8,549 nt of DNA from Pseudomonadota bacterium (GCA_030625525.1 DAOUQR010000028.1:1-8549), one strand, 5' to 3'. Positions 1 through 5,959 are shown, counted from the first letter of the stretch. Notes: generated from the letters alone by a model not told the origin. Numbers and translations: made by a program.

Positions 1-148
1 CCTGAAATTGAGTGACGACGCTTTTACCATAATGACTGGTTAAAAAGTGAAACTCAGCGTCAGGAAATGCAGCCAACAAATTTAATAAGGCGGGTGTTAT
101 CAACACTAAATCACCGGCCCTGCCCAGGCGAACTACTAATATTTTCAC
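1..148 (-). CDS. Glycosyltransferase family 9 (heptosyltransferase-like), N-terminal fragment
   Basis: Only the first 49 codons lie in the window; the gene runs off the left edge. The start of the protein reads MKILVVRLGRAGDLVLITPA, followed by a leucine-rich helix and a second strand (AEFHFLTS). This is the standard opening of GT9 enzymes such as WaaC/WaaF: a first Rossmann strand, a glycine turn with GD, then TPAL. The family transfers sugars, typically heptose, onto the LPS core in the cytoplasm at the inner membrane. The chosen start is GTG, because a TAGGG Shine-Dalgarno-like sequence (157-162 on the minus strand) sits 8-9 nt upstream and the conserved strand begins right after it. The gene begins 3 bp after the stop of the sensor kinase, so the two are probably co-transcribed and translationally coupled. 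The sugar and acceptor cannot be told from this fragment. Confidence 0.8.
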   Translation of the reverse strand, partial: MKILVVRLGRAGDLVLITPALLNLLAAFPDAEFHFLTSHYGKSVVTQFQ

Positions 149-151
149 AAC

Positions 152-2164
152 TTAATTCCCTACCGTTTCGCCGAGATCCTCAGTGAGCTCAGATGAGAAC
201 AGCATTGTTTGAGCTATGTCATCACAGAGTTCATACGATAAGGGCTTGAGTAGCATTTCATTAAAATAATTATGATGGCTTTTTATTTCATCACGCAAGA
301 TGTGAGCCGTGAGCCCATAAATAATGGTTTGTTGATTTTGGTTGGTATGCGTTCGGATAAGCTTTGCTACTTCGAAGCCATTCATATCCGGTAGGCCAAG
401 ATCCAGCAAAATCAAATCGTATTTGTTATTCTCACAGGCAGAAAACGCTGCGCTACCGGATGAGGCGATATCAATATCACATTCAAAATATTCTTTTAAG
501 AGTAGTCGCGCAATTGTTTGGGCAATACCATCATCTTCAACAACAAGAATTTTATTGAGGCTTAGGTTTGCTGGTTTCTTCAAGGATTTATTCTGTTTTT
601 GTTTATTGGGTTGTTGCTGTTTAGCCGTATCAAATGGAATATACAATTGAAATCGTGTGCCTTTACCCAGTTCACTTTGGACTTTAACAGATCCATTTAT
701 ACTGTCTAAAAATTGTTTGACGATCCACAAGCCCAGTCCCCGACCCTGATATTTGTTTTGATGAGCCGGTGTTAGGCGTGTAAATTGTTCGAAGATAATA
801 TCAAGTTTATCGCATGGGATACCGATACCCGTGTCTTCGACAATAAATTCAATAATATTTTTGTTGTTTTGTTGTTCGCCAGAATTTTTTACTTGTAAAC
901 TGACATGTCCAGAGTCTGTAAATTTTAATGCGTTGCCGATTAAATTAATTAATATGCGTTCAAGTGCTTTTTTATCACCGATCAACATGTCTGAAACGTG
1001 ATCGGCAATATTGCAATGTAACTCCAAGTTGTTTTTATAGGCTGCCGGTTGCATCGCATGGATGACCGTTTTAATCGATTTTTTTAATGAAAAGGCTTCA
1101 TTTTTATGTTTGGGGTTAATTTCAACGTTGGTAATGTCAATGACATCGTTGAGCACACTCAGTAGACTTCGACTAGAATTTAAAATATGTGAGATCAATT
1201 GTTTTTTTTCTGGATCGTTTTCTTGTTTATGAAGCATTTCTGTCAGACCGATGATCCCAGAGAAAGGTGATCTTAAATCGTGACTTATATTCATTAAAAA
1301 TTCAGATTTAGCTTTGCTTGCAGCTTCGGCTTTTTCTTTGGAACGCAATAAAGCTTGTTCCATTTTTTTACGTTCAGAGATGTCGATGGAGACACCGAAG
1401 ATACCTATGATTTTTTTATCACTGTCGTACAGTGGGTTTTTGTAGGATAGAAAGGTTTTTTCCACATCCTCTTGTATATAAATTTCTTCTTTACGTTGCG
1501 CGATACCTGAGTCCATAACTTGTTGGTCATTTTCACGGATGGCCTCGGCAATTGAAGACGGCAGGCCAATCAGTTCATTAATTTCAAAGATATTATGCCC
1601 GATAACGTTTTCTTTAGTTAAGCCAAAAAGCTTAGCCTGTTCGTTATTACAGCCGAGGATCCGACCCTCAGTATCTAACCAATAAAATTTTTCCGGTAGG
1701 TGGTTTAAAATATTATTCAGATAAATGTCATTGAGTTTGGCTTTTTTCTCGATGTCTTCTTTTTGATTTTTAGCCGCTAGATAGGCTTTAACACGTGTTG
1801 TGTCATTAATTGAAGTGCCGATTAAGCCGATGATATTGCCTTGTTTATCTTTTAAAGGTTGTTTTGTTGACAGATAAAACGACTCTTTACCATCGGGAAG
1901 GATTGCAAATTCTTCGATTGTTTTTAGCTCGCCGGTTTGAATCACCTCATTGTCAATGCGCCGGATTTCATCGGCATTAGACTTTTCAAGAAAGTCATAG
2001 TCATTTTTCCCCACTATTTCGTCGGGATGGTTTAAGTTGAGTGTTGTAGAAAACGATTCATTACTAAAAAGATACGTACCATCGAGATCTTTACAATAGA
2101 GGTGACCCGGGAAGATTCTTAGAAGTGAATTGATGTTGATAGAGCTTTGTTTTTTATTACTCAT
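152..2164 (-). CDS. Double-PAS hybrid sensor histidine kinase (PAS-PAS-HisKA-HATPase-REC)
   Basis: A 670-aa cytoplasmic hybrid kinase; no hydrophobic membrane segment or signal peptide is visible. PAS domains span about residues 10-128 and 150-268, the second ending in the typical DISERK junction. A coiled linker leads to the H-box (SHDLRSP, phospho-acceptor His295). The ATPase domain shows the N-box (Asn407, Asn411), G1 (DTGIGI, 444-449), F-box (FEQF, 458-461), G2 (GRGLGL, 474-479) and G3 (GKGT, 500-503). A Gln/Lys-rich linker joins a C-terminal receiver domain (about 537-655) with acidic Asp544/Asp545, acceptor Asp588, Thr619 and Lys640, all key residues intact. There is no Hpt or DNA-binding output, so relay needs a separate Hpt protein and regulator. 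The ligand is unknown; PAS domains sense small molecules, redox state or cofactors. No clear Shine-Dalgarno precedes the ATG. It follows the 466-aa gene by 37 bp and precedes a GT9 gene by 3 bp. Confidence 0.93.
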   Translation of the reverse strand: MSNKKQSSININSLLRIFPGHLYCKDLDGTYLFSNESFSTTLNLNHPDEIVGKNDYDFLEKSNADEIRRIDNEVIQTGELKTIEEFAILPDGKESFYLSTKQPLKDKQGNIIGLIGTSINDTTRVKAYLAAKNQKEDIEKKAKLNDIYLNNILNHLPEKFYWLDTEGRILGCNNEQAKLFGLTKENVIGHNIFEINELIGLPSSIAEAIRENDQQVMDSGIAQRKEEIYIQEDVEKTFLSYKNPLYDSDKKIIGIFGVSIDISERKKMEQALLRSKEKAEAASKAKSEFLMNISHDLRSPFSGIIGLTEMLHKQENDPEKKQLISHILNSSRSLLSVLNDVIDITNVEINPKHKNEAFSLKKSIKTVIHAMQPAAYKNNLELHCNIADHVSDMLIGDKKALERILINLIGNALKFTDSGHVSLQVKNSGEQQNNKNIIEFIVEDTGIGIPCDKLDIIFEQFTRLTPAHQNKYQGRGLGLWIVKQFLDSINGSVKVQSELGKGTRFQLYIPFDTAKQQQPNKQKQNKSLKKPANLSLNKILVVEDDGIAQTIARLLLKEYFECDIDIASSGSAAFSACENNKYDLILLDLGLPDMNGFEVAKLIRTHTNQNQQTIIYGLTAHILRDEIKSHHNYFNEMLLKPLSYELCDDIAQTMLFSSELTEDLGETVGN

Positions 2165-2192
2165 TTTTTAAGTTGTGCCGATTTGTATTTTA

Positions 2193-2198
2193 ATTATA
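2193..2198 (-). promoter_or_regulatory. Candidate -10 box (TATAAT) for the sensor kinase
   Basis: A perfect TATAAT lies on the minus strand 28 bp before the kinase ATG, just beyond the stop of the upstream gene. The -35 region (GAAGTT at 2216-2221, 17-bp spacer) is a poor match. If used, it would give the kinase its own short, AT-rich leader of about 20 nt, in addition to read-through from the upstream gene. A chance match in AT-rich DNA is possible. Confidence 0.35.
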
Positions 2199-2202
2199 GA
2201 GT

Positions 2203-3603
2203 CTATTTTTTTTCGAACTTCACGATGCTAGGCTTTGTAGAATTGATATTTTTTTCTTTTCTTTCGTTTTCGACTTTTGTAGTAATGATGCCATTAAGCA
2301 TGTAGGGATTCTTCTCAACGGGCCTTTCTTTTGAGTTTATGAGGATAGAAAATGCAACTAGTGTTAGTATTTTTCCTTCGTATTCCGCATCAATGTCAAG
2401 TGTTCCAAGCAGCTTGCTAGCGCCAGCAAGAACTTTTAAGGATCTTTGATCAATGATTCTCGCTTTCCTTTGATTATTATTCTCTTTAATGTTGACTACC
2501 TTCTCATTCTTTCGACTTGGTCCAGTTGGTGACGACGGGAGGGACCTTGAGCTACGTTTTTCTTTTAACAATTCTGTATCATCAGGTGGCCTTTTTAGCT
2601 CTAATGATTGGGTACGTAGAGCGGGTGTTTTTATACTAAGTCTTAAGTTTTTATTGCCCTCTTCAGAATTACTCTCATCATATGATGAACAATTTGATGA
2701 TGGAGTTGACTCTGTATCAAAAAACTCCTCCAAATTGTCATCCAATAATGGTTTGATTTCAGTGTGAGTGATCAAACAAATGTCAACAGTGATTGTTTCT
2801 TCATTAACCTTGGGGGCCAGTATTTTGAAAGCGCGCGCTATTGACTGGAGTGGATGACTATCACGGTCTTTTTTTGAAAAACTATTGTAAATATACGAAA
2901 CATGGGTGACTGAGGTGCTGTCTTTGTCGAGTTCTTTTCTCTTTTTATTCAGTATTATCAGTTGAGTCTCAGCCGCATCAGCGAAAGCAGCATGTTCCCA
3001 TAATAAATATAATAAGCTATTTATTTGTGTTTCGCTGTGTTTCAAAGAAGCGTCAATTTGCTTGAGTGCTTGATTCACGAGCTTCTTTGCTGGATTAACA
3101 ACCTTTTCTAATATTTTGTAAGAAAAGTCGGTGTCTTCTGTTGGCTTGTAGACTTCAGCCGTACTTTTTTTTTGCCGTTTTAAATAGAAGTCTAATAGTT
3201 CGTTTATGCTTTTTCTCAATGGTGTGTCTTCGATATATGCATAAACTAATTTTTCAAATTTTTCTTTGAAGCTATTTCTGCGTTGAATATTACAGACAGC
3301 GCTAGTTATATCTGTGTTTTTTTTGTATGGAGCATATTGTTTTTTCCACGCAGTCCTAATTTCTTTACTTCTTTCGGCAAACAATACAATTTTTTCATGA
3401 TTTGCTCTTGCAGCCAAGTCTGTCGCTAATTGTAACTCATCACCGAGATAGATGACGGTAGCTGCAGGTTTATTTAAGCGTAAAAGTTTGAGTGATGCTT
3501 CTAATTCCTTACCCCAGCAACGTTCATTACCTTGCAGACTAATCCCTAACATATGTAGAGAATTAGACTCTGGTGGATAGTTTAGCCAATTTGCTTCGTA
3601 CAT
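2203..3603 (-). CDS. Divergent cyclodipeptide synthase-like protein with long disordered tail; candidate Dot/Icm effector
   Basis: A 466-aa protein with no familiar full-length match; the following is a motif reading. Residues 15-240 follow the plan of tRNA-dependent cyclodipeptide synthases (Rossmann fold, class Ic aminoacyl-tRNA synthetase-like). There is a first strand with HMLGIS (Ser22, where AlbC has catalytic Ser37). A strand VIYLGDE (50-56) leads to a helix ending in a basic stretch (Arg78-Arg83-Lys87-Lys88). A helix follows at YAYIEDTPLRKSINELLDF (121-139), and then LLYLLWEHAAFAD (197-209), in which Tyr199 and Glu203 match the Y-x3-E pair of AlbC (Tyr178/Glu182). About 36 extra residues lie between the first and last motifs. 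The equivalent of the second conserved Tyr (AlbC Tyr202) is unclear; Tyr237 and Tyr239 are candidates. Residues 288-370 are Ser/Glu/Asn/Pro-rich and look disordered; the C-terminus is Lys/Glu-rich, with Phe at position -4. Start supported by GGAG (3613-3616), 9 nt upstream. It is visibly AT-richer than dotA. CDS certain; CDPS assignment about 0.45; effector status inferred. Confidence 0.75.
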   Translation of the reverse strand: MYEANWLNYPPESNSLHMLGISLQGNERCWGKELEASLKLLRLNKPAATVIYLGDELQLATDLAARANHEKIVLFAERSKEIRTAWKKQYAPYKKNTDITSAVCNIQRRNSFKEKFEKLVYAYIEDTPLRKSINELLDFYLKRQKKSTAEVYKPTEDTDFSYKILEKVVNPAKKLVNQALKQIDASLKHSETQINSLLYLLWEHAAFADAAETQLIILNKKRKELDKDSTSVTHVSYIYNSFSKKDRDSHPLQSIARAFKILAPKVNEETITVDICLITHTEIKPLLDDNLEEFFDTESTPSSNCSSYDESNSEEGNKNLRLSIKTPALRTQSLELKRPPDDTELLKEKRSSRSLPSSPTGPSRKNEKVVNIKENNNQRKARIIDQRSLKVLAGASKLLGTLDIDAEYEGKILTLVAFSILINSKERPVEKNPYMLNGIITTKVENERKEKNINSTKPSIVKFEKK

Positions 3604-3624
3604 AATTTATAACTCCGAGTGTCT

Positions 3625-3658
3625 CTGATCCGATTAACGCATTCCATTGTTGGATCAG
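3625..3658. repeat. Inverted repeat CTGATCC / GGATCAG
   Basis: Perfect 7-bp arms at 3625-3631 and 3652-3658 are separated by 20 bp. The element sits 22-55 bp upstream of the 466-aa gene, inside its predicted untranslated leader. It could be an operator or a weak RNA stem; the long loop makes a stable hairpin doubtful. Confidence 0.35.
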
Positions 3659-3683
3659 TCGTTAGCTCCAGTTGAAATTTTGT

Positions 3684-3700
3684 GGTCTCTCCATAAGACC
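3684..3700. repeat. Small hairpin GGTCT-N7-AGACC
   Basis: Perfect 5-bp arms (3684-3688 and 3696-3700) enclose a 7-nt loop. It lies in the leader predicted for the 466-aa gene on the minus strand. No uninterrupted T-run follows on either strand, so it does not read as an intrinsic terminator. Confidence 0.3.
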
Positions 3701-3713
3701 CCAAAAAGCAGTG

Positions 3714-3726
3714 ATCAATTATTGAT
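3714..3726. promoter_or_regulatory. Operator-like palindrome ATCAAT-T-ATTGAT
   Basis: A perfect 6+1+6 bp palindrome centred on 3720 begins 5 bp downstream of the minus-strand TATAAT at 3731-3736 and therefore overlaps the predicted transcription start of the 466-aa gene. Near-symmetric GTG/CAC flanks extend it. This position is typical of a repressor operator. The binding protein is not identifiable. Confidence 0.4.
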
Positions 3727-3730
3727 GCAC

Positions 3731-3759
3731 ATTATACCCCCAAACTTTATGAAAAAAAA
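3731..3759 (-). promoter_or_regulatory. Candidate sigma-70 promoter of the 466-aa gene
   Basis: The minus strand has a perfect TATAAT (3731-3736) preceded by a G-run. A T-rich hexamer (TTTTTT at 3754-3759) stands at a 17-bp spacing as a weak -35. Start of transcription would be near 3724, leaving a leader of about 120 nt before the ATG at 3603. Confidence 0.5.
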
Positions 3760-3782
3760 CATTTATCTGCGTTTGTCGAAAC

Positions 3783-3811
3783 TGTGAATTTTGCTCGTGA
3801 TCTGGCATAAT
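3783..3811 (+). promoter_or_regulatory. Candidate extended -10 promoter of the DUF4254-GT9 pair
   Basis: CATAAT (3806-3811) is preceded by TGG, the extended -10 signature, which compensates for a weak -35 (TGTGAA, 3783-3788, 17-bp spacer). The predicted start is near 3818, giving a leader of about 22 nt with an AAGG Shine-Dalgarno (3827-3830) 9 nt before the ATG. Confidence 0.5.
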
Positions 3812-3839
3812 CTCGGACTTTTACGCAAGGCCTTAAATC

Positions 3840-4427
3840 ATGATAGATTTTGATAAAATCATCCGCACGCAAAAACAACTCACGATAGACTGGCACGATA
3901 CTGAGCCAAGCGTTCAGTCTCAAGATTTTTATCAATTTGTTGAAGACAATCATCTGAATAATTTCAGCTTATGGCATGAAGAAGACAAAGCTCGTCGTGA
4001 TGATAAGGGGGCGGACTATGTTTATCGCGCTAAGCGTAACATCGACCAATATAATCAACGCCGTAATAATATGATGGAAGCGATGGACCAATGGGTTTAT
4101 GAGAATTACCCAGCCAGCAATGAAGCATCGCCTTGTCATTCAGAAACCCCGGGCATGATGATTGACCGTTTGTCTATTTTGGCGCTGAAGACTTATCACA
4201 TGGCTTTGCAGCTTAAGCGTGATGATGTTGATGAGACTCATCGTCAGGCGTGCGAGCGAAAATGTCAGGTTATCGACGCACAATTACAGCAATTATCGGC
4301 GTGTTTAAAGCATTTGCTTGAGGAGTTGCAAGCGGGAACCCGCCACTTTCGAGTCTATCATCAATTCAAAATGTATAATGATGCGAGTTTAAACCCACAA
4401 CTGTATAAGAATCGTGAGCAAGCCTAA
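3840..4427 (+). CDS. DUF4254 family protein
   Basis: A 195-aa soluble, largely helical and charged protein. Its centre carries the DUF4254 signature: HSETPGMMIDRLSILALK (100-117), with HEEDKARRDD (46-55) before it and FKMYNDASLNPQLY (176-189) near the end. The molecular function of the family is not established. From general knowledge its members often occur in LPS and polysaccharide gene clusters beside glycosyltransferases, which is also the case here: the next gene is a GT9 transferase overlapping by 14 bp, so the two products are likely made together. The ATG start is supported by AAGG 9 nt upstream and by the candidate promoter just before it. Length is about normal for the family, and no signal peptide or membrane segment is visible. 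Confidence 0.85.
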   Translation: MIDFDKIIRTQKQLTIDWHDTEPSVQSQDFYQFVEDNHLNNFSLWHEEDKARRDDKGADYVYRAKRNIDQYNQRRNNMMEAMDQWVYENYPASNEASPCHSETPGMMIDRLSILALKTYHMALQLKRDDVDETHRQACERKCQVIDAQLQQLSACLKHLLEELQAGTRHFRVYHQFKMYNDASLNPQLYKNREQA

Positions 4428-5349
4428 TTCGCTACTGATACGCCTACCCAATTGGATTGGCGATGTCATTATGGCATTGCCTACCCTGGATGCACTGCGT
4501 GGTTGTGGGCTTGATTTGCATTTGTTGGGCAAGCCGTGGATCCACTCTTTATTGAGTGCTTACCCGGCACGTCTGACATCATTGGCACCAACTAAATTTC
4601 AGCAATGTCAGCAATGGCGGGCATTTAAAGAAAAACATGTCATTTTACTTAATAATAACTTTTTTGATGCGCTGTGTGCGCGACTCACGGGTAAAGCCAT
4701 TTGTGCTTATCCTGGCTCGTCGCGGCAGTGCTTATTATCGGTTTCTTTAGCCAAACCTGAGTTGGTGATCCATGAAGTGGAATATAATTGGCGTTTAGGT
4801 CAATGTGCCCAGCGCGCGTGGTTGCCAGAAAAATCCTGGCCTGAAGCGATACCTGCAAGGCTTGATTTACCGTTGCTTGAATCAGTGAAAATTTCAGCAG
4901 ACGATATTATTCAACAGTATCAGTTAGGTGATGGCTATTGGATCCTCTGTCCGACTGCGACGGGTACAAGTAAAGATGGTTTGAGTAAAGCCTGGCCTAA
5001 CTGGCGAGAGTTACATCAAGAATTAATGAAGCGGGGGACACCTTGTGTTGTGTGTCCTGGGCCGGGTGAGGAAGATTATTGTTTAGAGCATTTGCCAGAG
5101 GCGATTCAGATACAAGGTTTGGATCTGCTTACGTACGCGGGTTTGATTCAAAAAGCACAAGGGGTTATCGCGAATGATACGGGCCCGATGCATTTAGCTG
5201 CCGCGTTGAATACACCTGTGTTTGGTATTTTTGGTGCGACTGATCCGAATAGGACTGGCCCGTGGGGTGGTGTCAGTATCGGAGAAAAAGCGCAGTGGCC
5301 GCAGGTGAGTGATGTGTTGCAACAGGCTGGAATTAGATCTAAGACCTGA
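4414..5349 (+). CDS. Glycosyltransferase family 9 (lipopolysaccharide heptosyltransferase-like)
   Basis: A 311-aa transferase of the GT9 family (WaaC/WaaF/WaaQ type), acting at the cytoplasmic face of the inner membrane on LPS core or related glycans. The N-terminus shows LLIRLPNWIGDVIMALPTL (7-25), the family's first strand and GD turn. The nucleotide-sugar half has CPTATGTSKDG (about 179-189) and the hallmark NDTGPMHLAAAL (254-265), followed by FGATDPNRTGPWG (273-285). The start is GTG inside the end of the DUF4254 gene (14-bp overlap), consistent with translational coupling; no strong Shine-Dalgarno is visible. It is somewhat shorter than WaaF (about 350 aa), mainly at the C-terminus. The last residues (about AGIRSKT) and the stop run into a repeat-like stretch, so the end may have been altered. 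It converges on icmW, in the place icmX usually occupies. Exact sugar specificity cannot be assigned. Confidence 0.88.
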   Translation: MSKPNSLLIRLPNWIGDVIMALPTLDALRGCGLDLHLLGKPWIHSLLSAYPARLTSLAPTKFQQCQQWRAFKEKHVILLNNNFFDALCARLTGKAICAYPGSSRQCLLSVSLAKPELVIHEVEYNWRLGQCAQRAWLPEKSWPEAIPARLDLPLLESVKISADDIIQQYQLGDGYWILCPTATGTSKDGLSKAWPNWRELHQELMKRGTPCVVCPGPGEEDYCLEHLPEAIQIQGLDLLTYAGLIQKAQGVIANDTGPMHLAAALNTPVFGIFGATDPNRTGPWGGVSIGEKAQWPQVSDVLQQAGIRSKT

Positions 5350-5470
5350 CCCTCATTCAAGTGCTTGGCGAGTTTTATGTTTTGGTGTTTTTATTCAAGT
5401 CCTTCCGCTTATTTCGGTCGCTGCGCTCTCTGTATGTGCGGCTGTGAGGCGCGGGGGGAATATGCGGTGC
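5350..5470. other. Convergent intergenic stretch, possible degenerate repeat or mobile remnant
   Basis: This lies between the ends of the GT9 gene and icmW. It holds two near-identical 12-mers, ATTCAAGTGCTT (5355-5366) and ATTCAAGTCCTT (5393-5404), 38 bp apart with one mismatch. A GC-rich block (about 5418-5460) contrasts with the AT-rich surroundings. The string AAGACCTGACCC at its left border (5341-5352) resembles sequences I recall near REP-associated transposase repeats in Gammaproteobacteria; this is memory, not a search result. No intrinsic terminator with a T-tract was found, although two convergent genes end here. Confidence 0.35.
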
Positions 5471-5926
5471 TTATTCCTCACCCTCAAAGGCCTTCAACAC
5501 CGTGTCAAATCGCTGTTTTGAAAACACTCTCGACAAAAGCCTCAGGCGTTCAAACACAATATTACGTCGCAGAAAAATACCCGGTGGATCATCCGGGCTC
5601 TCACTCGACTCTTCCGCATGAATAAGCAAGCGTGACGCCGAACCTGGATGAATCGTATCAACCGCCTGTAATAAGCGCAGTGCGCGTGATGATTTTATGT
5701 TGGCACACAACCTCACGAATGTCTCTTCATCGCCGAGATCCGCTAAGTCAATTTTCGAAATATCATCTAATTCTTCGCCCAGTTCTTTGATAGCCGCTTC
5801 TAATTCTTCATTGCCATCAAGCGACCACGTTTCAACGCCTTCCATAAATGTGACGACCCGATAAATCATCAAATCATCGTAGTCTTGCCAAAATTGGCGG
5901 CAGGCATCGTGTGAAAGGTCGGGCAT
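5471..5926 (-). CDS. icmW: Dot/Icm type IVB secretion adaptor IcmW
   Basis: A 151-aa acidic cytoplasmic protein, the same length as Legionella IcmW and recognisable along its whole length. It opens MPDLSH, continues MIYRVVTFMEGVE (20-32), LDGNEELEAA (36-45) and LGEELDDISKIDL (49-61). It then has the strongly conserved HPGSASRLLIHAEE (93-106) and FLRRNIVFERLRLLSRVF (118-135), ending in FEGEE. In Legionella IcmW pairs with IcmS to form a chaperone-adaptor that binds effectors and delivers them to the coupling complex (DotL with DotM/DotN, LvgA). The ATG at 5926 matches the family start; only a weak purine-rich Shine-Dalgarno (GAGAAAG) precedes it. It diverges from icmV-dotA, as in Legionella and Coxiella, but no icmX follows it. 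Confidence 0.97.
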   Translation of the reverse strand: MPDLSHDACRQFWQDYDDLMIYRVVTFMEGVETWSLDGNEELEAAIKELGEELDDISKIDLADLGDEETFVRLCANIKSSRALRLLQAVDTIHPGSASRLLIHAEESSESPDDPPGIFLRRNIVFERLRLLSRVFSKQRFDTVLKAFEGEE

Positions 5927-5950
5927 AGGAGTCTTTCTCGCTGAACAAAT

Positions 5951-5959
5951 TGTGGATAA
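5951..5959 (-). promoter_or_regulatory. Perfect DnaA-box sequence TTATCCACA
   Basis: The minus strand reads TTATCCACA, the exact high-affinity E. coli DnaA-box consensus, 25 bp upstream of the icmW start codon. It is a single box, with no visible cluster or AT-rich 13-mers nearby, so it is not an origin. It could be a DnaA-controlled promoter site or chance. Confidence 0.35.

Noticed and set aside
342..650. Plus-strand open frames across the sensor kinase (342-650, 364-558)
   Set aside because: They lie antisense inside the receiver and linker part of a well-supported kinase gene, have no recognisable domain and no ribosome binding site.
2543..2563. RSLPSSP in the 466-aa protein as a 14-3-3 mode-2 motif (R-x3-S-x-P)
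   Set aside because: A short motif in a Ser/Pro-rich disordered region arises easily by chance, and the aromatic residue usual in mode 2 is absent.
2489..2767. Plus-strand frame of 92 codons opposite the tail of the 466-aa gene
   Set aside because: Its Ser/Leu/Phe-rich translation is the complement of the low-complexity tail; there is no independent sign of coding.
3747..3953. Minus-strand frame of 68 codons overlapping the start of DUF4254
   Set aside because: It crosses the DUF4254 promoter and first codons and has no family features; it is a shadow frame.
5309..5625. Plus-strand frames across the GT9 end, the intergenic stretch and the icmW 3' end
   Set aside because: They overlap two real genes and show no domain; the only point of interest is the repeat-like DNA, reported separately.
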